64,000 nucleotides of DNA from Marasmius tenuissimus. Its lineage: Eukaryota; Basidiomycota; Agaricomycetes; Agaricales; Marasmiaceae. Numbering within the stretch: position 1 is the first letter of the stretch; every line of letters starts with the position of its first letter. Below, one piece after another: positions 54,598 to 64,000 of this stretch. The notes under the pieces were generated by a model, which was not told where the DNA came from, did not search any database, and saw nothing but the letters and a program-made list of their open reading frames with translations. The stretch spans positions 2,046,001 through 2,110,000 of the forward strand of contig JAQOTA010000047.1 of assembly GCA_029532415.1 (NCBI GenBank). The letters are read 5' to 3'. Made by a program: the position numbers and the translations under genes.

Positions 54598-56567
54598 TCA
54601 TTTGTAGCTCTTGTGCATCCTATCCTGCCATAATCCATGACCGCCCTGCTTCAACGCATCGCCAGAGCGACGGACTCTCCGAAGCTCCTCCAAAGCTTTC
54701 CGGCAGTCCTCCTCCTTCAACTCCAAAGCCTTTCGGGTTGCCTTCTCCGAGTTGGCGATCTCCTGAGAACGAGTCTTCTCGGCAGCCAGAGTCTGATTCA
54801 TGGAAGCGATCTGTGCGTCAAAGTTCTTCTGCTGGGCCTTCTTCGACAACTTGAACATTTTCTGGGAATCCGTGAGTTGGGAAGTGGACCGTTCCAATTG
54901 GATGCGAAGAGCCTGGGTCTCAACCTTGCGATCTTCTGCGTTCTGAGTGAGCTCAGCAATCGTCGCCTCTTGCTGCTGAATAACGTTTTGGAGAGAAGAG
55001 GCCTGCTTGCGAAGTGTTGTGATCCCCTCCGACTTCGTCTCCAGCGCTGACTTCAGTTGCTCGACCTCCTTCCGACAACCCAACGTAGCCTGTCTGTGCT
55101 CCCGAGACTCCGCCTCAATATCGTCCCTCCTTTTGACCGCATGATCCAGCAACCCCTCCAATCGCATAACCTCGTTCTCCAACGAATCCTTCTTGTGACG
55201 CAACGACTCGTTGTCGGTTTCGAGGGCGCATATCTGTTCCTCCAAGGTATCAGCCTCCGCATCCTGTGCCTCAAACTTCGTCCGGAGACGATCCATCCCA
55301 TCGCGGGAGGCTTCTAGGTCGGCCTTCACCTCCTCGAGGTGATGCTCCAGCTCATCGATCCGTGCATCCTTGAGCCCGAGTTGCGTCACATGCTCCCTCA
55401 TCGCCTCATCGTACTGAACAGACAGCAACGAGTACTCGTCGCTGGCGGCCGAGTAATTGAACACGTCGACCACAGCCCCAGCCTGAGCCGGAACGCCTGC
55501 AGATGACTTGACCGGTGCAACCTGTACACCTCCATCCCGAGCGTCCGACTTGCGTTTGGCATGGCATCCCTTCTTGAGCTTCTCCTCCACATTATTCCGC
55601 TTCTTCTCTTCCGCCGTCAACAACTCGTTCGCCTTTGCCAGCTTCAACTCCATATCCTGAATCTGTGCCTCTCGTTCGCGTTGGTCGTTGTTCATAGTGG
55701 AGATGGTGTCGTTGTGCTCTTTGATTGCATTGTCCCGTTCTTCAACGTCTCGAAGAGCATCGCCGAGTTCTAGTTCGAGCTTCGATACAAAGTTCTTCTC
55801 GTTCGCAAGGAGGCCTTGCACGGAGTCGAGTTGCTTTTCGAGGGCCTTGATACGTGGGTCTGGTTGAGCTTGGGTGGGAGGGGTAATGGATGAGAGGATG
55901 GCATCGATTTTGGCATCAAGAGCGGCGAGGGAAGTGCTGATCGAGGCGAGATTAGCTGGTTCGTCTTCCAGAGGCTCAGGTCCGACGATAGCTTCTGTGT
56001 GCTGTACATCCGGAAGATCGTCAAGAGCCTTCAGGAAGAAACGGTGAATCACTCTATATAGATGGATCGAACGAGGAAAATGCCACGTACCAGTACCGGT
56101 TCAAGGAACTCAACTCCACCGTGGTCTTTCTCCTCGTCGCCTCCAGCCTGTGAGCCACAGGAGCAGTAAGAGTCATCTTCCTCCACGTCAACTTCGTCAG
56201 GTATAGCGCGAATTTCCTCTTCTTTCGATGGAAGCTACGTAACTAGTCAGTGTGCTGTGAATACGACGAAGACCTCAAACGCACATCGCCCGTAGACAAC
56301 TTGCCCTCCGAGGGGCTGCCCGTCTCAGCCTTGATGTCTTCGTCGTCGGAGATGCCAGTCCAGCTGGATTCGAACGAGATCTGTATAATGGCAATCAGAA
56401 TCAAGACAATGAGAAGAAACAAAACTACTTACATCGCTCGACGCATTGTCCTGGTCAATAGGACGATCCTGAATCACAGAAAACGACAAAGACTGCACGT
56501 CTTCATCGTCGCCATACACAGAGTGATACATCATATCGTCTTCAGCAGCGTGAACGAATTGAGACAT
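54598..56567 (-). CDS. Coiled-coil protein, four exons, about 601 aa
   Basis: Exons 56567-56433, 56380-56285, 56234-56091 and 56028-54598; each is a whole number of codons. The first three encode an acidic leader (MSQFVHAAEDDMMYHSVYGD at the start, then ISDDEDIKAETGSP and EVDVEEDDSYCSCGSQ). Exon 4 is almost all heptad-like coiled coil (LDAKIDAILSS, LEKQLDSVQGLLANEKN, ELELGDALRDVEERDNAIKE and so on), broken by a loop around KRKSDARDGG, with a basic C-terminus. The last intron uses CCTGAAG as acceptor; skipping it would leave a frame clash. Reminiscent of structural or cytoskeletal coiled-coil proteins, but no specific family can be named. It appears unrelated to the F-box and NLR expansions. 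Confidence 0.8.
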
Positions 56568-57496
56568 ATTTGGAGGTAGAGATTGGGAAGATAGCGAAGA
56601 AAATGCTGTGGTGTTGGTTCTGAAAGTTCTCGAGATCCAAAGGCCCTTTTATACAAAGCACAGAGTCCGCTGGCGCGTTTTTGTTCTCTGCCCTTTGTTG
56701 AAAGGACAAAGGTGATCAAGAGAGAGCCACTCGTCTGAAGTCGCAGGGCCACGACTTGCAAATTCTCTGCCGATGCTTGATTTTGTTTGTAGGCTCGGAA
56801 GCGACAGAAAAGGAGTCATAATCTAATCATGCTTCCTCACTGAGTCGGTTATAAGCTTTAGAATGGAAGTCACGAAAATTTATGTGAAAAACGCGCCTGC
56901 AAGAGCAAATTCCCTGAATATTTTTGCAAGACTAAATTTGGCCCTCAAGGTCGGCAATCGAGTGTTGTATTATTCCGTTGAGGCTTTAGGCTCGTTGAAT
57001 AAGCGTCTCGATAAACATCGTATGCTGCATCATTCACCTTTCAGGCAAGCCATTGAACGTTGTGGTAAGTGGGAGAGCTCGAACTGGCGCTAACGTCGTA
57101 CACTGACGCCCATTGCCTAAATTGGCATTTCTCCTCCCACGCCCACTAACAATCCCACACTTGCCTCCCGAATCGATCGCCCTAGCTTTTTGTAAGCTAG
57201 TACATACAAAGCGCTCTCAGCCTGAGCTAAAGAGTCAAGAAGTCCCTTGCGTGAGCAAATGACCAACCTCATGATTCTCCCTTGGAGACGGTCGACCAAT
57301 TAGATCTCCACCTCAAAGGACAAGAAACCTGATCATATCCGTGTAGAGAATAAGTAGTTCGATCTGGAACCCCAAGTCCTTCAATCACTTGTTACTATCG
57401 GCTATGATAGAGCTAATCAGACTGTATGACTAAGATATAGACTGAAAACTGGATAGGAGCGCATAGTATCGCCTCAATCATGATCAAACCTCACCA
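56568..57496. other. Interval between the coiled-coil gene and FB5
   Basis: A 76-codon plus-strand frame at 56863-57093 (MEVTKIYVKNAPARANSLNI...) is open but unmatched and too short to call. Otherwise promoter of the coiled-coil gene and 3' flank of FB5. Confidence 0.4.
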
Positions 57497-59272
57497 TCAC
57501 ATGGATCCATCCCAACCTCCTTCCCACACCTCGATCCGGAGACCCTCAGAACGGAGTCGGTCCAACCTCTCATCGTCCACATCCTTGTCCAGGTGCACGG
57601 ATACGAGCTGCGAGTATATTGCCGCAGCCGATTCCCTTGGCTCCGGTACTGTATGCCTCCATCTGTCCTCGAGAACCTTAACGAGGACTTCAGTGGTGTA
57701 TGTCGATGAGAAATGGCCGGCGGGGAGCAACGACAAGGTCTGAAGGATAGGTACTACAGAGAACCAGCCTGACGAAGGATCAGTCTGTCCGAGCAACGAC
57801 AAATATTCGTTCGATATTCCGTACACCTGAGGTACGCCGAAAGAGAGCTCTCTCAACGAGGGGAGGAGAGTGAGCACAGCGGCGAAGTCGTCTGGTGGCA
57901 TCTCGACGCGGTGTATAGATAGAGAGACTAGTTGCTGTCGATACATGAAGAACGTAGAGAATGTCGTCGGGTCCTGACCCGACGAGGAGATGGTGAGCTT
58001 CTTCAGAGAGGGAGCCCTTATGAATAGTAGCACGACGTGAATTCCCTTCCGCGCCGCCGCATCCACATTGAGCAGTTCCAGCTCGACCAAGCGTCCGAAG
58101 GACACTAGGAGGCGGCTATGTAAGGGGTCTTGCGGGCTTGGTAGGGATTGGTAACGGATGACAGATTTGGAATGAAGTGACAGACGACAGAACTCCAGCT
58201 CGGTGAGGAGGTAAAGTGCATTGTGGGAGATGGTGACATATCTTTCCAGGACTGATTGCAACATACCATCAAGGTCTAGGTCCTGCCAGGAATATCGAGT
58301 GATCTGTTCATAAGGTAGCCTCAGTTTCCTGGGATACCACACAGCATCCGAGATCCTGTGATCAGCCGAGAACACGAGACTCTTTAGCTGTGGTGCGTAT
58401 TGGAGACACTCAAAGTCGCCACTGTCGTCAGAGATAGGACCAATGAACTTCACGTGTAGCGACTCCAAGGACTGGAGCCGACCTGTAATGGATGACGTCC
58501 AGGGGCGAAATAGGTCGCCATGTAATTCGATGCGCAAGTGTCTCCAATTGGGTGAATGGTAACACAGCGGGGAGAGAAAGCGTTCAATGGCGGTAGACTT
58601 TGGGTCAGGGGTCTGAGTGACAATATCAATGGGATGCTTCGCGGTTCGTTGCAGCTGTAGCTGCAGGCGGTGAAGCTTGGCGCGTAAGACGGCCTTCGAA
58701 TGGCTGCCTTTATTGTTGGAAGGAAAGGTGAAGGAGATGAGCGACCATAAACTTGGGGTATCGAGAGCGAGTCGGCGCCAGGATTGACACACCTGGGAGA
58801 GTACCCAAGGATGCTTCAGTGGGTCCAATGAAGTTGGAGGTTGTGGCCCTCGGAACCCGTTTGAAATGTCAACTGTAGCGATGTCTGTAGAGAATAGGAA
58901 TATTCTCGTCAAGAGCTCCGAAGGCAACCGGTTGATTGGCCGTAGCATGGTTCGATACTCTCCAGCGATATCTTCTATCCTTGCTCTCTCTTCCACCAGT
59001 AAGCCCACCATTGCGTTCAACCTATCAATCCTACTGTTGATGACTGATATCTGAGCGAGGGCCTCGATGATGCCGGTCTTTATCAACGTCTCCTCTTGCG
59101 CAGAGGGATACCCGTTCTGTTTGGAGTAGTGCGCATATAATGCCTCGGGCGCCCTTCTAATCTTGTTCTGGGAGGCCCCAAAGTCGAAGTTACAGTCGGG
59201 GCAAGGTAAGAGAGCTCCTCGGCCTGTCGCGGCCTGTGAGTTCGCGTTGGTGGATGTTGCGTCTGTTTGCAT
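57497..59272 (-). CDS. FB5: F-box-like protein with N-terminal CPDCNFDF module, 591 aa
   Basis: The ATG at 59272 (MQTDATSTNA) is preferred over an in-frame ATG at 59359, because a leader intron at 59281-59359 (GTGAGA...CTTCAG) matches those of FB1, FB6 and FB7. CPDCNFDFGASQNKI near residues 24-38 is followed by PEALYAHYSKQNGYPS, a coiled segment, the F-box-like helix LPSELLTRIFLFS near residue 116 and PWVLSQVCQSWRRLALDTPS. The rest is a leucine-rich substrate-binding type region ending DDERLDRLRSEGLRIEVW. First of three tandem paralogues; complete. Probable SCF adaptor. Confidence 0.83.
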   Translation of the reverse strand: MQTDATSTNANSQAATGRGALLPCPDCNFDFGASQNKIRRAPEALYAHYSKQNGYPSAQEETLIKTGIIEALAQISVINSRIDRLNAMVGLLVEERARIEDIAGEYRTMLRPINRLPSELLTRIFLFSTDIATVDISNGFRGPQPPTSLDPLKHPWVLSQVCQSWRRLALDTPSLWSLISFTFPSNNKGSHSKAVLRAKLHRLQLQLQRTAKHPIDIVTQTPDPKSTAIERFLSPLCYHSPNWRHLRIELHGDLFRPWTSSITGRLQSLESLHVKFIGPISDDSGDFECLQYAPQLKSLVFSADHRISDAVWYPRKLRLPYEQITRYSWQDLDLDGMLQSVLERYVTISHNALYLLTELEFCRLSLHSKSVIRYQSLPSPQDPLHSRLLVSFGRLVELELLNVDAAARKGIHVVLLFIRAPSLKKLTISSSGQDPTTFSTFFMYRQQLVSLSIHRVEMPPDDFAAVLTLLPSLRELSFGVPQVYGISNEYLSLLGQTDPSSGWFSVVPILQTLSLLPAGHFSSTYTTEVLVKVLEDRWRHTVPEPRESAAAIYSQLVSVHLDKDVDDERLDRLRSEGLRIEVWEGGWDGSM

Positions 59273-59764
59273 TTCAACACCTGAAGCAATGTTTTTCTCT
59301 TCCCGAAGACTAGAATTAGTGAATACGAGTGAAAAAGTATCGATCATGAGTCTTCTCACCTACTAACGCAATGGTGCTGGTCAAAGCCGAAATGCGCTTA
59401 GTCATCGTAAATCCAAACTCCCACGGAGAACCGCTGGGGTAGGCGCTTGTGGATCCTTGCTGGTCCGCACTCTTCCTTTCGGAACCGGCGTTTGGTATGT
59501 GGCTGGATACTGAGATGGCTTCGAGAAAGAAAATTCGAAACGAACTCGAGGTCCGTGAGTGATTTCAAGTCGCGTTACAGTATAAATACACACTGTATTC
59601 ACTTAAGCCTCCAGTGCACAAGGGGCTCCAGGACGAGACGTTGAGTTCAAACGCTGAATGAATCACTCAAGCTTGTTCATCTAGGGCATGATCTGATGTA
59701 ATTACATACGGTACAAAGAAAAATGAGTGCAAATCAGGAACTCACCATAAAACTGTATTACATC
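59273..59764. other. FB5 leader intron and promoter, 3' flank of FB6
   Basis: The leader intron occupies 59281-59359; just upstream of the donor is a copy of the shared leader word (CAGCACCATTGCG on the minus strand). No other feature seen. Confidence 0.6.
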
Positions 59765-61498
59765 TCAGCTCTCTCCCCACAACTCGACATGAAGGCCTTC
59801 GACACGGAGCCGGTCCAAACGTCCATCATCCGCTCCCTTGTCAAGTCTAACGGAACGAATCGGCAAACACGATATTGCCGCCGTATCACTTGCGTCTGGT
59901 AAGGGCACCCTCCATCTGATTTCCAAAAGATCAATGAGAGCCGAGTTGGTGTACGTAGATGCAAAATCGCCGACAGGAATCAACGATAGGCTTGATAGTT
60001 TGGGAGCTATTAAGAAGCCCCTGGTAGCAGGCTCTAATCGACGGAGCAAAGTCAGATATTCGTCCGTTATTCCGCCAACGCGAGCTACACCAAAGGAGAG
60101 ATCCTTCAAGGACGTGAGGCGGGTGAGGGTAGCCGAGAACTCGCTGGGAGACATCTCGACCCTGTCGATGGACAAGAAGGTCAATTTTTGTGGATGAGAC
60201 ATGAATGTGGAGAGTGCTGTGCGATCAGGCCCTGACGAGAGGATGGTGAGCTTCGTCAGTGACGGGGCCCGTATATAGGGCAAGACGGTGTGAAGGTCGC
60301 TCTTTCCATTGATACTGTGTAGTTTCAGCTGGACCAATTCCTTGAAGGTCACCGTGAGGCGGCCCTGCGCGAAAGTGGGTGTACACTGTAAATCCCGATA
60401 ATGTTTGATTGACTCCGAGTGGAGGGACAGATGACAGGTCCTGAGCTCTGGGAAGAGATAGAGAGAACGATGGAAAAAGACAAAGAGTTTGTTTCGAATC
60501 TCGATTGTGACACCGTGTCCTTCAGCATCCTGTAATCGATAGTGTATAATCTGCTGATATGGGAGCCTCAGTTTGTTGGGGTGCCAAATCTCGGAGGAGA
60601 TCCTTTGGTCAGCAGAAAATACGATGCTCTTCAGCTGCGGTGCGAATCGGAAGCAATCAAAGTGCCTGCCATGAATTGGGCCGATAAACTTGACGTGTAG
60701 GGATTCTAGCGACTGGAGGCGACCCGAGATAGGAGACATCCATGGCGAAAACGTGTCGCCATGTAGATCAAGACGCAGGTGTCTCCAATTGGGTGAATAA
60801 GAGCATAGTGGGGAGAGAAGTCGTTCAATGGAAGTGAAGTTAAGATCGGGGGTTTGGGTAATGACATCGATGGGCTGATTTGCACTGCGCTGAAGCTGCA
60901 ACTGCAACCGGTGGCAGTGGGCACGCAATGCAGGCATCGATCGGACAATGTCTCCTTCCGAAGGGAAAGTGAACGAGATGAATGACCATAAATTCGGGAC
61001 GTTCAATGCTGTTCTGCGCCACGTTTGGCACACCTGAGATGAAACCCAGGGATGATCTGTTGGTTTTAAAGACGTTGGAGGAGGGTCTCCGCGGAATCCT
61101 TCCGAAATGTCGAACGCAGGAAGGTCCGAGGAAAATAAGAACACTCGAGTAAGCAACTCCGGTGGAAGTCTATTAATTGGCTTGAGCATGGCACGATACT
61201 CTTTGATAACGTTGTCGATCCTCGATCTCTCCGCTGCCAGCAATTCTGCCATCTCTTTCATCCGGTCGATTTTATTGCTGATCAGCGACATCTGTGCTAG
61301 ACCCTCGACAATGCCATTTTTGATCATTGTCTCATCCTTGATGGATGGATACGCGTTTTTTGTGGAGTACTGAGTATATAGAGCTTCCGGTGGTCCTCGG
61401 ATCCGGTTCTGCGAGGCCCCAAAATCGAAGTTGCAGTCGGGGCAGGGACTCGTTGTACACTCTGAGCTGATCGGTGCATTGAACAACATTTGGGACAT
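59765..61498 (-). CDS. FB6: F-box-like protein with N-terminal CPDCNFDF module, 577 aa
   Basis: ATG at 61498. CPDCNFDFGASQNRIRGPPE at residues 19-38, then ALYTQYSTKNAYPSI, a coiled segment (65-100), the F-box-like helix LPPELLTRVFLFS (111-123), PWVSSQVCQTWRRTALNVPN, and a leucine-rich tail ending GADDGRLDRLRVEGLHVELW. Upstream on the minus strand lies CACCACCATCGCAG|GTGAGT (donor at 61576) in the leader. Used here as the reference for the frameshift in FB1. Complete; probable SCF adaptor; substrate unknown. Confidence 0.84.
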   Translation of the reverse strand: MSQMLFNAPISSECTTSPCPDCNFDFGASQNRIRGPPEALYTQYSTKNAYPSIKDETMIKNGIVEGLAQMSLISNKIDRMKEMAELLAAERSRIDNVIKEYRAMLKPINRLPPELLTRVFLFSSDLPAFDISEGFRGDPPPTSLKPTDHPWVSSQVCQTWRRTALNVPNLWSFISFTFPSEGDIVRSMPALRAHCHRLQLQLQRSANQPIDVITQTPDLNFTSIERLLSPLCSYSPNWRHLRLDLHGDTFSPWMSPISGRLQSLESLHVKFIGPIHGRHFDCFRFAPQLKSIVFSADQRISSEIWHPNKLRLPYQQIIHYRLQDAEGHGVTIEIRNKLFVFFHRSLYLFPELRTCHLSLHSESIKHYRDLQCTPTFAQGRLTVTFKELVQLKLHSINGKSDLHTVLPYIRAPSLTKLTILSSGPDRTALSTFMSHPQKLTFLSIDRVEMSPSEFSATLTRLTSLKDLSFGVARVGGITDEYLTLLRRLEPATRGFLIAPKLSSLSLIPVGDFASTYTNSALIDLLEIRWRVPLPDASDTAAISCLPIRSVRLDKGADDGRLDRLRVEGLHVELWGES

Positions 61499-61984
61499 TG
61501 TTAAGACTTGTTTATAACATCAGTACCCAGATCAGCACGTAAGTAAGATAAAAGTTCAAAATATAGACCTACTCACCTGCGATGGTGGTGGATCAAAGAC
61601 AAAGCCAGTACTACGAGCGCCTATTGAGCTGGGTAAACTCACACGCAAATAAAGTGCCACCACCAGCGCTCCGTGTTTCTCTCAGCGCTTGTAGAACTGA
61701 TTCGGATTACCTGGCTGAGGCTGGATGTCGATATATGCCAGGATCGCTCAGACTCATGATCGACGTAGGGTCACAGAAAATTGATTCTATACACAATGGA
61801 TTGGATAATACAGCTGGAAGCTGGCCTTAAGAGTTTGTATATGTGCCAGACTAACGTTGTGCGTCAGAAACTGGTGATCCCGGCGGTCGTACACAAGCGC
61901 AGCTTCGTGAGTCCTGAGTCAAAATGCAAGGTCAACAAATGCAGGACTGTACGATGTGAAAATGCCTCACAATCACCATTTTTT
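61499..61984. other. FB6 leader and promoter, 3' flank of FB7
   Basis: Contains the FB6 leader intron (from 61576 towards the ATG; acceptor not certain). Nothing else recognised. Confidence 0.55.
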
Positions 61985-63736
61985 TTAGTTCCCTCCCCAT
62001 ACTTCGACCTGGAGTCCCTCAATACGAAGCTGATCCAACCGTTCATCGTCGATTGGATTGTCCAGCTTTACGAAGTGAAGCTGTGAGTGAGACATCCCCA
62101 TCGTATTCAGCCCAGCGTCTCGCTCAGGTAAAACTCGCCACCTCGCCTCGAGAACATCGATGAGAGTCTCGGGAGTATACGTGGATGGGAAATTCTGGAC
62201 GGGAAACAAAGACAGACTTTCTAGTTTCGGAATCAATGAAAAACCACCGGTAGGTCTTTGACGGAGGAGGGATATATACTCGTCCGAGATCCCGCCAATC
62301 TGGGCCACCCCGAATGAGAGGTTATTCAACGACGTGAGCCCGGTAAGGGCGATAGAAAACTTGTTTGGCGGCATTTCAACCCTGTGGATTGACAGAGAGA
62401 TCAACTTCTGCGAAATTGTGAAGAATGCCGAAAGGGTTGTATGGTCGGGTCCCGATGAGAGAATGGCAAGCTTCTCTAGCGAGGGAGCCTTTATAAAGGG
62501 CAGCACAACGTGAATCCCGCTTGTTACGTTGATGCTTCGCACGTCCAACTCGACCAGATTTCTCAAAGTCACCGTCAGCTGACCGCTCGCAAAAATCTCC
62601 GTGCCCAGCAAGAATCCATAGTGGGCTATGGACTCGGAATGGAGCAATAGACGGTACGATCTGAGGTTGACGAGGAGGCCGAGTCCTATATGCGATAGGG
62701 TGAGTATTCTGATCAGAATTTGATTCGAGATACCCTCGAGTTCCATATCCTGCCAATAATGATGCGTAATTTGTTCGTGGGGCAGTTTGAGCTTTCGGAA
62801 GGGCAATACAGCCGCTGAAATCCTACGATCGGCGGAAATGATGATACTTCGCAATTGGGGAGCGAATTCAAAACAGTCGAAATCATCCGTAAGGATTGTG
62901 CCGATGAGCTTGATGTGCAGTGACTGTAAAGTCTGAAGGTGGCCTGTGATGGAAGACATCCATGGTAAGAAGCGGTCGCCGTGCAACTCGATGCTCAAAT
63001 GCCTCCAGCGAGGCGAGTTGTAGCATAATAGAGAGAGGAATCGTTCGAGGGAGGGGGAGTTCGGATCAGGAACCTCGACAGTGATATCGAGAGGAGTACT
63101 TGCACTGCGTCGGAGCTGTAGTTGTAGGCGGCGGTATCGTGTGAGCGAAACAGCCAGCGGCTGCTCTCCTTCATTGTTGGAAGGGATTGTGAAAGAAACA
63201 AATGACCACAAGCTCGGGGTGTTCAGGGCCAGGCTGCGCCACGACTGACAAACCTGGGACAGGACCCATGGATGCTTCGTCGGTCTAAGGGATGTTGGAG
63301 GTCGTTGTCCACGGAACCCATCTGCATCCTCGACTGCTGGAGTATCCACCGAAAGAGAGAAGATCCTCGCCAAGACTTCGGGGGGCAACCGAAAGACTGG
63401 ACGGAGTATGGAGCGGTATTTTGAGGTAACCTCCTCTAGTCTATCTCTTTCCTTCCCGAGCAAGGTGATGGTTTCGTTCAACCGCTCTATCTTGTTGCCT
63501 ATTAGCGATATCTGTGCAACAGCCTCGGCGATACCGGTTTTGACAGCCTTTTCCTCTTTTACAGAGGGATATGCGTTAATTACTGAGTAGGATGAATATA
63601 ATGCTTCTGGCGGCCCCTGAATTTTGTTCTGGGAAGCCCCAAGGTCGAAGTTACAGTCTGGGCAGCGAGCTGAGGTCGAAGTTGACTGTTTCAAGCTAGC
63701 TGATGGCGACAATCCATTCGTTTGCGTTTCTGCCAT
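61985..63736 (-). CDS. FB7: F-box-like protein with N-terminal CPDCNFDL module, 583 aa
   Basis: ATG at 63736 (MAETQTNGLS). CPDCNFDLGASQNKIQGPPE begins at residue 25, followed by ALYSSYSVINAYPSV, a coiled segment, the F-box-like helix LPPEVLARIFSLS (117-129), PWVLSQVCQSWRSLALNTPS and a leucine-rich tail ending DDERLDQLRIEGLQVEVW. The leader intron is 63739-63807 (GTGAGT...TTCTAG). It resembles FB1 closely around the F-box (FRGQRPPTSL against FRGQQPPTSL, SFTIPS), so FB1 likely derives from an FB7-like ancestor. Complete. Confidence 0.84.
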   Translation of the reverse strand: MAETQTNGLSPSASLKQSTSTSARCPDCNFDLGASQNKIQGPPEALYSSYSVINAYPSVKEEKAVKTGIAEAVAQISLIGNKIERLNETITLLGKERDRLEEVTSKYRSILRPVFRLPPEVLARIFSLSVDTPAVEDADGFRGQRPPTSLRPTKHPWVLSQVCQSWRSLALNTPSLWSFVSFTIPSNNEGEQPLAVSLTRYRRLQLQLRRSASTPLDITVEVPDPNSPSLERFLSLLCYNSPRWRHLSIELHGDRFLPWMSSITGHLQTLQSLHIKLIGTILTDDFDCFEFAPQLRSIIISADRRISAAVLPFRKLKLPHEQITHHYWQDMELEGISNQILIRILTLSHIGLGLLVNLRSYRLLLHSESIAHYGFLLGTEIFASGQLTVTLRNLVELDVRSINVTSGIHVVLPFIKAPSLEKLAILSSGPDHTTLSAFFTISQKLISLSIHRVEMPPNKFSIALTGLTSLNNLSFGVAQIGGISDEYISLLRQRPTGGFSLIPKLESLSLFPVQNFPSTYTPETLIDVLEARWRVLPERDAGLNTMGMSHSQLHFVKLDNPIDDERLDQLRIEGLQVEVWGGN

Positions 63737-64000
63737 ATCTAGAACTCTGTTGTTATGGATCAGTCTTCGAGGGAGTAGGGCAAAATCCTTAGCACAGACT
63801 AACTCACGCGCGATGATGATGGTTTCGGTTCAAGGTGTGATTGTTATGGGCGTTACTCCGGATCACCCCCGTGATGTCGATGGTGACAAGACCGGATTGG
63901 CCAGATCAACGCCGATCGTGCCACAACACACTCCCCTTAACTATTTCCCCCAAGTAAGCATACAAAGCTTGAACAAGAAATAGCGACGTTATGTAGGACA
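63737..64000. other. FB7 leader and promoter region, window end
   Basis: Holds the leader intron and, upstream of its donor, minus-strand AACCATCATCATCGCGC. Nothing further seen before the window end. Confidence 0.55.

Noticed and set aside
54637..55050. 137-codon plus-strand frame rich in Leu
   Set aside because: It is the antisense shadow of the coiled-coil exon; Leu/Arg-rich mirror frames are expected there.

Overview
The window comes from a fungus, almost certainly a mushroom-forming basidiomycete (Agaricomycetes). Introns are 50-80 bases with GT..AG ends and protein families are lineage-expanded: NACHT-type NLR proteins and F-box-like proteins whose best recognisable features are of Agaricomycete type. 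No bacterial-style operons, tRNA, rRNA or CRISPR were seen. Exon models below were built by hand by aligning paralogues inside the window; in every multi-exon model the reading phases close exactly.

Left part (1-31 kb): an array of five NLR genes on the minus strand (called NLR-A to NLR-E; A is cut by the window edge) plus one decayed NLR fragment. All share one five-exon plan: a 40-43 residue N-terminal exon with the motif TNNYGxRNATYNN, a large NACHT exon, two short exons and a C-terminal exon with a Q-F-F-x-x-D-W-L-V core. Between them lie two F-box-like genes (one frameshifted), an F-box relic at 31.8-32.4 kb, a foldback element and long gene-poor stretches with decayed coding sequence.

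Middle part (33.7-53.1 kb): three GNAT acetyltransferase genes and two copies of a duplicated unit [GNAT - F-box - LRR-like gene]. The first unit is split by an intact-looking Ty1/copia retrotransposon (37705-44098) with identical 321-base LTRs and target duplication TAGTA. Its LRR-like gene is a pseudogene carrying a 346-base MITE. The second unit is split by a 3.0-kb non-autonomous DNA element (48370-51398) with about 235-base terminal inverted repeats, an array of GGGTATACCC palindromes and a nested Tc1/mariner-like MITE. Because the two units are paralogous, each insertion can be read against an uninterrupted copy.

Right part (53-64 kb): a four-exon coiled-coil protein gene and three tandem F-box-like paralogues (FB5-FB7) with an N-terminal CPDCNFDF module. 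F-box genes of two subfamilies share a similar 5' leader just before a leader intron.

Taken together this is a fast-evolving accessory region in which NTPase receptors (NLRs) and putative ubiquitin-ligase adaptors (F-box) multiply by duplication and are broken by transposons. NLRs of this class act in non-self recognition and programmed cell death in other fungi; whether this array does so is inference.
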